DNA of 64,000 bases from contig CAIVJW010000094.1 in assembly GCA_903906315.1 (NCBI GenBank), positions 24,314 through 88,313 on the forward strand, given 5' to 3'. Source of the DNA: an uncultured delta proteobacterium (GTDB taxonomy: Bacteria > Myxococcota_A > Polyangia > Polyangiales > Polyangiaceae). The translations under genes were made by a program, and so were the position numbers. This document shows positions 8,090-16,028 of this stretch, piece by piece. The notes under the pieces are model-generated. The model had not been told where the DNA came from and searched no databases. It worked only from the letters and a program-made list of their open reading frames with translations. Numbering within the stretch: position 1 is the stretch's first letter; every line of letters starts with the position of its first letter.

Positions 8090-8932
8090 ATGCGTATGGC
8101 GTATGTGCTGGTGGCTGGGATCGTGGTCGCCGGGGCGCTCGCTGCCGGCGGGATTGATCGGAAGTTCGGCCACACGAGCGAGGCGACGCCCGCCCCGGAG
8201 GCGACGGTGGCGGCTGCCGCCGGTCACGCGGCGGCCGCGCCGGCGGCGGACGACGCGACCGAGGTCATTGCGGGTGAGGTGCTCGAGACGCTGGATGCGG
8301 GCCGGTACACCTACGTCCGCATCGGCCCGAAGGGCTCACCGGGCACCTGGGCGGCCGTGTCGAAGGAGCCCATCGAGATTGGCTCGACGCTGAAGATCGC
8401 GAACGCGGTCGCCATGAAGGACTTCAAGAGCGAGACGCTGAAGCGCACGTTTGCGACCGTCTACTTCGGTGTCGTGGACCGTGGTGGAGCCCCGAGCGAC
8501 GGGACCCACGGCGGCGCGCTGCCCGGAAGCGCACACGGCGGGGACGTCGATCCCGCGAAGAACCCGCACGGCAACCGGCCCGACGTTCCCGCGGACATCA
8601 AGGTCGGCAAGGTCGAGCGCGCCAAGGGGGGCAAGACGATCGAGGAGATCTGGGCGAAGAAGGCTGAGCTCGTCGGCAAGAAGGTGGCGGTGCGCGGCGT
8701 CGTCGTGAAGCGCACGAACGGCGTGTTGAACAAGAACTGGCTGCACCTCAAGGATGGATCCGGCGGGCAGCCGAGCGGCGACGACGACCTCGTCGTGACC
8801 ACGACCGAGACCGTCGAGCTCGGCCAGACCGTGGTGCTCGAGGGGACCGTCTTTGCGGACAAGGACCTCGGTTCCGGCTATCGCTACCCCGTGCTGGTCG
8901 AGGACGCGGCAGTCATCAAGGACTCGAAGTAA
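8090..8932 (+). CDS. Exported protein with OB-fold-like C-terminal domain, first gene of conduit operon
   Basis: 280 aa from the ATG at 8090, preceded by GGAGG at 8 bases. The start MRMAYVLVAGIVVAGALAAGG is a signal peptide or anchor. An Ala/Pro/Asp-rich linker leads to a first small beta-rich segment (GEVLETLDAGRYTYVRI), then a polar His/Gly/Asp-rich stretch, then a second segment resembling an OB-fold (KVAVRGVVVKRTNGVLNKNW, then LHLKDGSG and VVLEGTVFADKDLGSGYRYP). Proteins of this sort accompany multiheme cytochrome and nitrite reductase clusters in other metal-reducing bacteria, as I recall, without an established role. No heme motif is present. It lies about 200 bases before the barrel gene. 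The function is unknown; the fold call is by eye. Confidence 0.8.
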   Translation: MRMAYVLVAGIVVAGALAAGGIDRKFGHTSEATPAPEATVAAAAGHAAAAPAADDATEVIAGEVLETLDAGRYTYVRIGPKGSPGTWAAVSKEPIEIGSTLKIANAVAMKDFKSETLKRTFATVYFGVVDRGGAPSDGTHGGALPGSAHGGDVDPAKNPHGNRPDVPADIKVGKVERAKGGKTIEEIWAKKAELVGKKVAVRGVVVKRTNGVLNKNWLHLKDGSGGQPSGDDDLVVTTTETVELGQTVVLEGTVFADKDLGSGYRYPVLVEDAAVIKDSK

Positions 8933-9130
8933 TCGAGTGAATGGCTGCGCATGGTTTGCGCCCTGGGCGCAGAATCGACCGGCGTCCGGCGGGGCGACAC
9001 GCTTCCGTTGGGCGTCTTGGGGGCTGGTACGCGGCTTGTTAGCGAGCCGCGCGCGATGCCGAGCACGCGGGTCGTCGCGCGCCGGGTCGGCCGCGCTTCT
9101 CGGCCCCGCAGGTCTGTAAGTGACGTTGCC

Positions 9131-10558
9131 ATGAGGATTCGACTCCCGATCGCCGCCGCCACCGTCCTCGCCGCGATCACGTGCTCCGGGCGAGGCGCCG
9201 CGCAGGCTGCGGCCGAGTCGGCGCCGGCGGCGCCCGCGCGTGCGGTCGAGCGGCGGCCCGACGCCGATCAGACGACGGTCCGCGTGGATTCCGCGACGTA
9301 CGTCCGCTACTTCCAGCGAGCGCTTCTGCCGGGGCCTGGGGGCGCGCTCGTCGAGAGCACCTCGACCGCGCCCCTCTACGAATACGCGGCGGTGCGCATC
9401 GACGGCATCGATACGCCCTGGAAGAAGGACAGCGTCGACGTCGAGCTAGCGGGCTGGGCGAACGTCAACCTCGGTGACGCCGAGGGGGGGCTCCGTGCGG
9501 ACGGAGACGTGACGGTCGCGAGCGTCCGGCATCGGCTCGGGCCAGCCTACGTGACGGTCGGGCGCCAGCTCCGGGTGGGCGGGGCGGCTCGGTTCTCCCG
9601 CTTCGACGGCGCGTCGGCGGGCGTACGGGCTCCGTTCGGTGTGGGAGCGGACGCTTACGGTGGTTGGAGCGTGCTGCCTCGTTGGTCCCAGCAACCGGGG
9701 TACCATCTGCTCGGGTCCGCGTCCGACACGCTGCTCAGGAACCCGGAGGCGCTGCCGCCGACGTCCCGGAACGGCTACTGGCTTGCGGGGGGACGCGCGT
9801 ACTACGCATACCGAACGAAGGCCGAGCTGGGCGTATCGTTTCACGAGCAGCGAGAAGCGGGTAACCTCGGTCGTCGGGATGTTGCCGCTGACCTGCGCAT
9901 CGCACCGTGGGAGGTCGTCTCGCTGTCCGGCCAGGCGATGATGGACGCCGACTCGTGGTCGCTCGCGGACGCGCGCGGAGTGCTCGAGGTGGCCCCGCTT
10001 CGGTGTATCTCGATCACGGGCGAGTACTTGCACACGGACCCGTCGCTGTTCTTGTCACGCCAGTCGCTCTTCAGCGTCTTCGCGACGAACGCCTTCGACG
10101 AAGCCGGCGGCACCGTCACCTGGAGGCCCGTGCTAGCGCCGCAGTTGCAGCTTGCGGGTGGCGGCTTCGTCGAAATGTTCCGCGACGGCGAAGCGGGCTA
10201 CCGGGCAAATGGGCGCTTGCGGTATTCGATGCGTCGCGACCGGGTCGTCGGTCAGGTGGCGTACACGCGAGTCCACGAGATGCAGAATGGCTACCACGGC
10301 GGCCGCATCTCTCTGGGGGTTCGGCCCATCGAGCAAGCCGCCTTGAACTTCGAAGGCTACCTTTACCTCTATGACGAGACGATCCGAGGGGCCTCCTCCT
10401 CGCTCGTGGGGGCCGCGAACGCGGAGTGGAGCCCGAGCCGCCTGTTCTCGCTTCTCGTGGGCGGCTCCCTCGCGCGCACGCCCTACGCTTCGCTCGACGC
10501 GCAAGGCCTCGTTCGTGCGATCGTCCACTTCGAGACTCGCGCTGGAGGTGCCCGTTGA
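9131..10558 (+). CDS. Predicted outer-membrane beta-barrel (porin of a porin-cytochrome conduit)
   Basis: 475 aa with a signal peptide (MRIRLPIAAATVLAAITCSG...AAQA). The mature part alternates short polar and aromatic strands with Gly/Asn turns and has little helix, for example YVTVGRQLRVGG, GYWLAGGRAYYAYRTKAELG and VVGQVAYTRVHEMQNGYHGG, as expected of a barrel with around 20 strands. No catalytic or heme motif is present. Its stop overlaps the TTG start of the 12-heme lipoprotein (TTGA), so barrel and cytochrome are made together. By analogy with MtrAB and OmbB-OmaB systems, the barrel would sheathe a multiheme cytochrome crossing the outer membrane. It may instead be a plain channel; sequence family was not recognised directly. 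Confidence 0.8.
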   Translation: MRIRLPIAAATVLAAITCSGRGAAQAAAESAPAAPARAVERRPDADQTTVRVDSATYVRYFQRALLPGPGGALVESTSTAPLYEYAAVRIDGIDTPWKKDSVDVELAGWANVNLGDAEGGLRADGDVTVASVRHRLGPAYVTVGRQLRVGGAARFSRFDGASAGVRAPFGVGADAYGGWSVLPRWSQQPGYHLLGSASDTLLRNPEALPPTSRNGYWLAGGRAYYAYRTKAELGVSFHEQREAGNLGRRDVAADLRIAPWEVVSLSGQAMMDADSWSLADARGVLEVAPLRCISITGEYLHTDPSLFLSRQSLFSVFATNAFDEAGGTVTWRPVLAPQLQLAGGGFVEMFRDGEAGYRANGRLRYSMRRDRVVGQVAYTRVHEMQNGYHGGRISLGVRPIEQAALNFEGYLYLYDETIRGASSSLVGAANAEWSPSRLFSLLVGGSLARTPYASLDAQGLVRAIVHFETRAGGAR

Positions 10559-11634
10559 GCCGCGCATCGGTCCTTGCCGTCCTCGCGCTCGCCGCCGCGC
10601 TGGGGGCGGGGCTCGGCTGCAGCACTGGGGCGTCGACGCGTTTTCCGCACGCCCCCCACCTCACCGGCAAGAATTGCGGTGGCGCGGGGCAGCTCGCCTG
10701 CGCGACGTGCATGACCTGCCACGCGGGCGTGCGCGAGTCGAATGACAAGGCGTTCCCGACCGTCGCACGCTGCGCGAGCTGTCATGCGTCCGGGGCGACT
10801 CCGGAGGGCGACTCCGTCACGGTGAAGGGGATTCGATACGCTGGGCCCAGTGCCGCTTCGCCGGCGGTTCAGGCCTCGAGGGCGATCGTGTTCTCCCACA
10901 AGAGCCACATGCCGCGCGCTGGCATCCGCGAGCAGTGCATGAAGTGTCACGCGGGGGCGCCCGACGATGGCAAGTCGGCGGCCATGTACCCGCCGATGGA
11001 AAAGTGCCTGACGTGCCACGACCAGGGCTTCGCGGTCGGCGACTGCCGGCGCTGTCACCAGGCGGGCGACCTCACCCGCCTGCGTCCGGAGAGCTTCCTC
11101 CGCCACGACGCCGCGTTTTTTCGCGACCATGGCGTGAAGGCCACGCAAAACCAGAAGGTTTGCGCGCAGTGTCATTCGCAGAACTGGTGCAACGACTGTC
11201 ACGACCCGAGCCAGACGATGACGTTCGAGGCCCGGAACCCCGACGCATTTCAGCGGGAGATGGTCCATCGAGGCGACTTCGTCACGCGGCACTCGATCGA
11301 GGCGCGCTCTGCCGTGGCTACCTGCCAGCGGTGCCATCAGCCGTCGTTTTGCGACAGCTGCCACGTGCGGCGTGGCGTGTCGGGTGGCGCGCAGGGCGCC
11401 CGCAACCCGCACCCCGTGGGTTGGGTAGGGCGCAATGCGTCGGGGCCTAACTTCCACGGAGCAGCCGCGAAGCGGGACATCGTGACGTGTGCGGCATGCC
11501 ACGATCAGGGGCCGGCGACGAACTGCATCTTGTGTCACCGCGTGGGCGCCGCCGGCGGTAATCCTCATCCGAGCGGCTGGTCGAGCTCGCGCTCGTCGCA
11601 GTCCGCGATGTGCAGGTACTGTCATGGTGGCTGA
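10555..11634 (+). CDS. Dodecaheme c-type cytochrome lipoprotein (conduit cytochrome)
   Basis: 359 aa. The TTG at 10555 is chosen: GGAGG lies 6 bases upstream and the codon overlaps the barrel stop in TTGA. It gives a lipoprotein signal ending LGAGLGC. Twelve CXXCH motifs follow: CMTCH, CASCH, CMKCH, CLTCH, CRRCH, CAQCH, CNDCH, CQRCH, CDSCH, CAACH, CILCH and CRYCH, the last just before the C-terminus. Several are in close pairs (CAQCH...CNDCH, CQRCH...CDSCH), as in OmaB/MtrA-type conduit cytochromes. Gene order and coupling with the barrel make it the best candidate for the heme chain inserted in the porin. Its lipid anchor could hold it to the inner leaflet of the outer membrane. The gene overlaps the next by 11 bases. 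Confidence 0.9.
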   Translation: MSRASVLAVLALAAALGAGLGCSTGASTRFPHAPHLTGKNCGGAGQLACATCMTCHAGVRESNDKAFPTVARCASCHASGATPEGDSVTVKGIRYAGPSAASPAVQASRAIVFSHKSHMPRAGIREQCMKCHAGAPDDGKSAAMYPPMEKCLTCHDQGFAVGDCRRCHQAGDLTRLRPESFLRHDAAFFRDHGVKATQNQKVCAQCHSQNWCNDCHDPSQTMTFEARNPDAFQREMVHRGDFVTRHSIEARSAVATCQRCHQPSFCDSCHVRRGVSGGAQGARNPHPVGWVGRNASGPNFHGAAAKRDIVTCAACHDQGPATNCILCHRVGAAGGNPHPSGWSSSRSSQSAMCRYCHGG

Positions 11635-13309
11635 TCGGCTTCTCTGGCTCGCCATCGGTCTGGGCGTCTCCGCCACGCTTGGGGGCTGCCTCGAGCGTCG
11701 CGACGACGATCAGGGCGCGAACGCCGAGCCGAACCCGTGCACGCCGTGTCACGGCGCCAGCGGGCGGCCCGGTACGCCGTTGCAGCAGGCCGCTCCTCCC
11801 AACGACCTGAGCGGTAACACCGAGATGTCGGCGCCAGGGGTCGGGGCGCACCAGATCCATCTCGCCACGACCGCCGGGCACCGCGCGATTGAGTGTGGCG
11901 AGTGCCATGTCGTCCCCCGGACGGTCGAGCAGCCCGGTCACGCGGACGGCAAGGGACCCGCGCAGTTCGTGCCGGGCCCGCTTGCCTCCTACGCGGGGCG
12001 TGCTCCGAGGTACGACGCCGTCGCGCATACGTGCAGCAACGTGTATTGCCACCTCGACGCGACCCCCCAGTGGACCGCGCCGCGCGTCGATGCGTGTGGG
12101 ACATGTCACAGTTTGCCACCCGCCGCGCCGCATCCTCAGTCCAAAGACTGCTATGCGTGTCACGGCGAGACCGTCGACAAGTCGGGCGCCATCGTCGACG
12201 TCACCAAGCACATCGACGGCAAGGTGGAGGTCTCGCAGACTTGTCACAGTTGCCACGGTACGCCCGAGTCCGTGGCGCCGCCCAGGGACCTGGCGGGTAA
12301 CACGGATCCGTCGGCACCGGGCGTCGGGGCGCACCAGAAGCACCTCGCGGGCGGCGCAAAGAGCCGTCCGATCGCGTGCGGGGAGTGCCACGTGGTGCCG
12401 GCGAAGGTCGGAGATTCGGGGCACCTGGATGACACCGAGGGGGCTGAGGTCACGTTCAGCGGGGTGGCGAGGACGGAGAAGCACGAGCCGAGCTTCGACG
12501 CGAAGACGCTCCGCTGCGCGGACTCGTGGTGTCACTCGCCCCAGCCCGACGGCAAGCCGGCGGCGTCGCCGCGCTGGACGGGTGAGGATGGCGACCCGAC
12601 CTGCACGACCTGTCACGGTCAGCCGCCGTCGGCGCCGCACGTGCAGATGTCCAATTGTTCGTTCTGCCACCTCGATGTCGCGGGTGATGCCAAGGACTCG
12701 ATCAAGAATCGGGCGCTCCATGTCGACGGCAAAGTCGAGGTGGTGCTTCCGACGAAGTGCAATGCGTGCCACGGCAGCGCCGACTCCGACGCCCCCCCGC
12801 GCGACGTCGCGGGCGAGACGGCGACCACGGCGCGCGGGGTCGGTGCGCACCAGAAGCACCTCGGAGCCAGCTTGGTTTTTCGCAAGGTGGAGTGCAACGA
12901 GTGCCACGTCGTCCCGGCAACGGTGAAGGCGGCAGGTCACTTCGACACCCCGGCGCCCGCGGAGCTCACCTTCTCGGGCGTGGCGACGGCGGGCGTGGCG
13001 AAGCCGCAATGGGACGGCGTGAAGTGCTCGGACACGTATTGCCACGGGACGGCGGTGAAGGCCGGCCAGGACATGAAGGGCTCGGTTCCGGCGCCCGAAT
13101 GGACGAAGGTCGACGGGTCGCAGGTGTACTGCGGTAGTTGCCACGGCATCCCGCCGATCGAGACGGACCCGAACAAGCCTCAGACGACGCACCCGATCGC
13201 CTACGAGTGCCCGGACTGTCACAAGAACCTCTCGACGGGCTTCATCTTCAAGGACCCCTCGCTGCACGTGAACGGCAAGGTGGACATGACCGTCGGGGTC
13301 GATCTCTGA
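11624..13309 (+). CDS. CxxxxCH/CxxCH repeat cytochrome lipoprotein with 15 heme motifs
   Basis: 561 aa from the ATG at 11624, with a lipobox ending ATLGGC. Three tandem units of about 170 residues follow. Each has an opening CXXCH, then GVGAHQxHL, a CGECHVVP or CNECHVVP, a CX4CH motif (CSNVYCH, CADSWCH, CSDTYCH), a further CXXCH before a Pro-rich stretch, and a closing CXXCH; the first two end with xHxDGKVEV. In total there are 12 CXXCH and three CX4CH motifs. The arrangement matches the Geobacter-type CxxxxCH...CXXCH domain family (TIGR01904). It is probably an outer-surface or outer-membrane electron carrier fed by the 12-heme conduit. Its gene overlaps the conduit cytochrome gene by 11 bases. 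Confidence 0.92.
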   Translation: MVADRLLWLAIGLGVSATLGGCLERRDDDQGANAEPNPCTPCHGASGRPGTPLQQAAPPNDLSGNTEMSAPGVGAHQIHLATTAGHRAIECGECHVVPRTVEQPGHADGKGPAQFVPGPLASYAGRAPRYDAVAHTCSNVYCHLDATPQWTAPRVDACGTCHSLPPAAPHPQSKDCYACHGETVDKSGAIVDVTKHIDGKVEVSQTCHSCHGTPESVAPPRDLAGNTDPSAPGVGAHQKHLAGGAKSRPIACGECHVVPAKVGDSGHLDDTEGAEVTFSGVARTEKHEPSFDAKTLRCADSWCHSPQPDGKPAASPRWTGEDGDPTCTTCHGQPPSAPHVQMSNCSFCHLDVAGDAKDSIKNRALHVDGKVEVVLPTKCNACHGSADSDAPPRDVAGETATTARGVGAHQKHLGASLVFRKVECNECHVVPATVKAAGHFDTPAPAELTFSGVATAGVAKPQWDGVKCSDTYCHGTAVKAGQDMKGSVPAPEWTKVDGSQVYCGSCHGIPPIETDPNKPQTTHPIAYECPDCHKNLSTGFIFKDPSLHVNGKVDMTVGVDL

Positions 13310-13440
13310 GCGTGCCGACCATGGGACGAACCAAACAATTTCGAACGTCGACTGGAACTGCATCGCTCGCGGCCTGGGAGCGCTCGCCGAGGACCGGACT
13401 CACCGGCACCGGGGCATGCTGGGCATCAAGGAGGCATGTC

Positions 13441-15828
13441 ATGCGGACTTCGATTGCCATTGCTTGCCTCGCCGGCGCGGCCCTCGCGGCCGGGTGCGTG
13501 GGCGCGGACGGACTTCAGGGCTCGAAGGGCGAGGCGGGGCCGGCTGGCTCGGTCGCGGTCGGGCCCCAGGGACCCGAGGGGACGACCGGGCCGCAGGGCG
13601 CGGACGGTAAGCTCGGCGCGGATGGCAAGAACGGCGCTGATGGCACGTCGGTGTCTCAGGTGGGGGCCGTGCAGGGGACCGTCGTCGACGGCGACGGCGC
13701 GCCGGTTGGCGACGTCGCGATCGAGACGGATCCGCCGACTTCCAAGCTCACCTCCGACGCGAAGGGCGCCTTCTCTTTGAAGGACGCCAACATCGGCGCC
13801 TACACGCTGACGGCCACGAAGAAGGGCTACGGCGTCGCGAGCCTCGTGTTCGGCGTGGTCTCGTCGGCAACGACGACGGTGAAGGTCACGATGACCGCGC
13901 TTCCCGCGATCGCGGCGGCGTCGATCTCCGGGCTCGTGCAAGGGCCGTCTGGGCAAGCGCTTGCCGGTGCGAAGGTGTCGGTCGACGGCCAGGGCCTCGA
14001 GGCCACGACGGCGCAGGATGGGACGTTCACGATCACCGACGTGATGCCGGGGTACCTGTTCCTGTCGGTGAAATCGCCCGACGCGAGCAAGTACCTCGAT
14101 GGCGACACGCGGTCGGCGATCAGCGTGGCGCCGGCAGCGAGCGTGAAAGACCTCAAGATCGCTCTCTCGGGGCGGCCGAGCGACGGGGCGACGTACATCG
14201 GCACGTATCTCTGCGCGGGCTGTCACAAGGCGTATGGCAATGAGCACAAGGCCAGCGCGCACGCCCGCTCGATCACGCCGGACGCGTCGCGCCTGGTCGC
14301 GAAGAACCTCTGGCCGAGCGTCGGCGCGACCGTCGACCCCGGCGTGAAGGCGCTGAGCCCGGTGGACGGCCTGGCGCTCGTGTCCGTCGTCCTCTGCCAG
14401 AAGACGGCCGGCGTGTACTCGATGAAGTTCGGCGGAGCTGCGGACTGCGCGGCTGCCGACGGGACGGTCGTGCCCGTGGCCGGCACCTACGGCGGCGAGG
14501 GCGACGGTGGCGTCGACCAGAAGCCGAACCTCGGGGTCCACAAGCAGCAGTTCTTCGCGAAGCTCGCGGACGTGCCCGTGGCCGCCGGGTGGACGTACAC
14601 CGCAGGCAAGGACAAGGACTACCTCGTTCTGCCGGTCCAGGTGACCCAGAGCGGCGGCGGTCCCAAGCTCGAAGCGTATCGTGCGGTCGCCACCGCGAAG
14701 GGGGACGACGGCTGGACGAATCGCGGCCAGACGTTCTCGCATGCGTGTGCCGGTTGCCACGTCGTCGGGCTGACGCTCGACTGGGAAAAGCAGTCGGGCA
14801 AGTCGTACATCACGAAATTCGCCTACGCGGACCAGGACCTCGACCCGTCGCATCAGCTGAACATCGCTTGCGAGGGCTGCCATGGTCCGGGCAGCGACCA
14901 CTTCGACGCGGCGAACGGGCAGAAGCCCGACACGATCATCCGGCCGAAGCTCCTCAGCGCGAAGGCGGAGCGGGAGCTTTGCGGCAAGTGCCACGGGGCT
15001 CACGACGGCGTATCGGCGGACCCGCCGGGCCTCGGGTACCCCTGGAATGCGGCCAATGCGGCCAAGCTGGGCGGCGGGGAGTTCTTCGCCGGCGCGTTCG
15101 CCCTGGCCGACTATATCGGCAACCTCGATTCTGGGGGCGTCGTCAATTGGCCCGACGGCAAGCACGCGAAGGAGCACCGCCAGCAGGGCGCCATGTTCGA
15201 GCTCTCGGTGCACGCCAACAATAGCGTCGAGCGACTGGCCTGCTCGAACTGCCACAACCCGCACTCGCAGGCCAACGGGCCGACGAAGTTCCCGGTGGCC
15301 GACGCCTCCGGCGATACCTACGAGCTGACGAGCCCGGGCCTCGGCGATAACACGGTCTGTCTCGGCTGCCACGCTGGGTTCGGGCCGTACGCGTCGGTGG
15401 CGAAGGCCGACGTCGCGAACGTCCTCGTCGGCGGCGGGGGCGCAGCCAAGAAGAACGGCGCCGCCTACGCGCCGACGGCTTCCGAGATCGCGGCGTCGAA
15501 GGCGGCTTTCGCGTCCAGCGTGACGGGCCATATGTCGCTCAAGTCCGCGATGTCGCTTGCCGGGTACGACCCGGAGAGCGCGGCGAATCCGGTCGGGCGC
15601 TGCTCGTCGTGCCACATGCCGAAGACGGGCAAGTCGGGTGGGTTCACCATCGCGAACAACAAGGCCGGTGTTGCCGCGATGGTGGGCGGCGACGCGGCGT
15701 CGCACGTGTTCGATGTGGTCCAGCCGTGGCAGGGGCAGGCGACCGCGAAGGGCGCAGCGTCGCCCGCCGAGGTGATGCCGAACAGCTGCGGAAGCTGCCA
15801 CATCGAGGATCGGTTCGCGCCGAACTGA
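13441..15828 (+). CDS. Octaheme surface lipoprotein with collagen-like and carboxypeptidase-regulatory-like domains
   Basis: 795 aa. The ATG at 13441 follows AAGGAGG and gives a lipoprotein signal ending LAAGC. Residues about 25-58 form a collagen-like Gly-X-Y run (GPQGPEGTTGPQGADG and similar). Two beta-sandwich segments like carboxypeptidase regulatory domains follow (GTVVDGDGAPVGDVAIETD; GLVQGPSGQALAGAKVSVDG), to about residue 245. The remainder carries eight CXXCH motifs: CAGCH, CAGCH, CEGCH, CGKCH, CSNCH, CLGCH, CSSCH and CGSCH, with long inserts between some. It is the last gene of the operon, 131 bases after the 15-heme gene. A lipid-anchored, stalked octaheme protein suggests a terminal cell-surface reductase or a contact to insoluble acceptors; the substrate is unknown. 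Confidence 0.9.
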   Translation: MRTSIAIACLAGAALAAGCVGADGLQGSKGEAGPAGSVAVGPQGPEGTTGPQGADGKLGADGKNGADGTSVSQVGAVQGTVVDGDGAPVGDVAIETDPPTSKLTSDAKGAFSLKDANIGAYTLTATKKGYGVASLVFGVVSSATTTVKVTMTALPAIAAASISGLVQGPSGQALAGAKVSVDGQGLEATTAQDGTFTITDVMPGYLFLSVKSPDASKYLDGDTRSAISVAPAASVKDLKIALSGRPSDGATYIGTYLCAGCHKAYGNEHKASAHARSITPDASRLVAKNLWPSVGATVDPGVKALSPVDGLALVSVVLCQKTAGVYSMKFGGAADCAAADGTVVPVAGTYGGEGDGGVDQKPNLGVHKQQFFAKLADVPVAAGWTYTAGKDKDYLVLPVQVTQSGGGPKLEAYRAVATAKGDDGWTNRGQTFSHACAGCHVVGLTLDWEKQSGKSYITKFAYADQDLDPSHQLNIACEGCHGPGSDHFDAANGQKPDTIIRPKLLSAKAERELCGKCHGAHDGVSADPPGLGYPWNAANAAKLGGGEFFAGAFALADYIGNLDSGGVVNWPDGKHAKEHRQQGAMFELSVHANNSVERLACSNCHNPHSQANGPTKFPVADASGDTYELTSPGLGDNTVCLGCHAGFGPYASVAKADVANVLVGGGGAAKKNGAAYAPTASEIAASKAAFASSVTGHMSLKSAMSLAGYDPESAANPVGRCSSCHMPKTGKSGGFTIANNKAGVAAMVGGDAASHVFDVVQPWQGQATAKGAASPAEVMPNSCGSCHIEDRFAPN

Positions 15829-15851
15829 GCGGTTCGCGCCGCGAGCGAGCA

Positions 15852-15884
15852 CGCCCTCCTCTCCGGCGGAGAGGGGGGCGTTTT
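15852..15884 (+). terminator. Rho-independent terminator of the conduit operon
   Basis: A 13-base stem, CGCCCTCCTCTCC paired with GGAGAGGGGGGCG with a single wobble, a very short GC loop and a following TTTT. It begins 24 bases after the stop of the octaheme gene. Confidence 0.75.
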
Positions 15885-16028
15885 CGCGTCTGTGGGAGGG
15901 CGGGGCCCCTCGCACGTCCGACCCTGCGGCGTCCGCCCCACGGCCGGTTGGTCGGGCGTGCGCCGAAGGAACGAGCGCGGGTGAGGCTGCTCCGGCGCGC
16001 GCGTGGGGCGCCGGCGCGCGGGGCTCCG

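Noticed and set aside
12030..12060. CX4CH sites in the 15-heme protein as sequencing errors of CXXCH
   Set aside because: The same spacing recurs three times in equivalent positions of the repeats, so it is a real feature.
13310..13440. A possible c-di-GMP or other riboswitch before the octaheme gene
   Set aside because: The 131 bases lack the conserved GEMM core and tetraloop; only a good ribosome site is clear.
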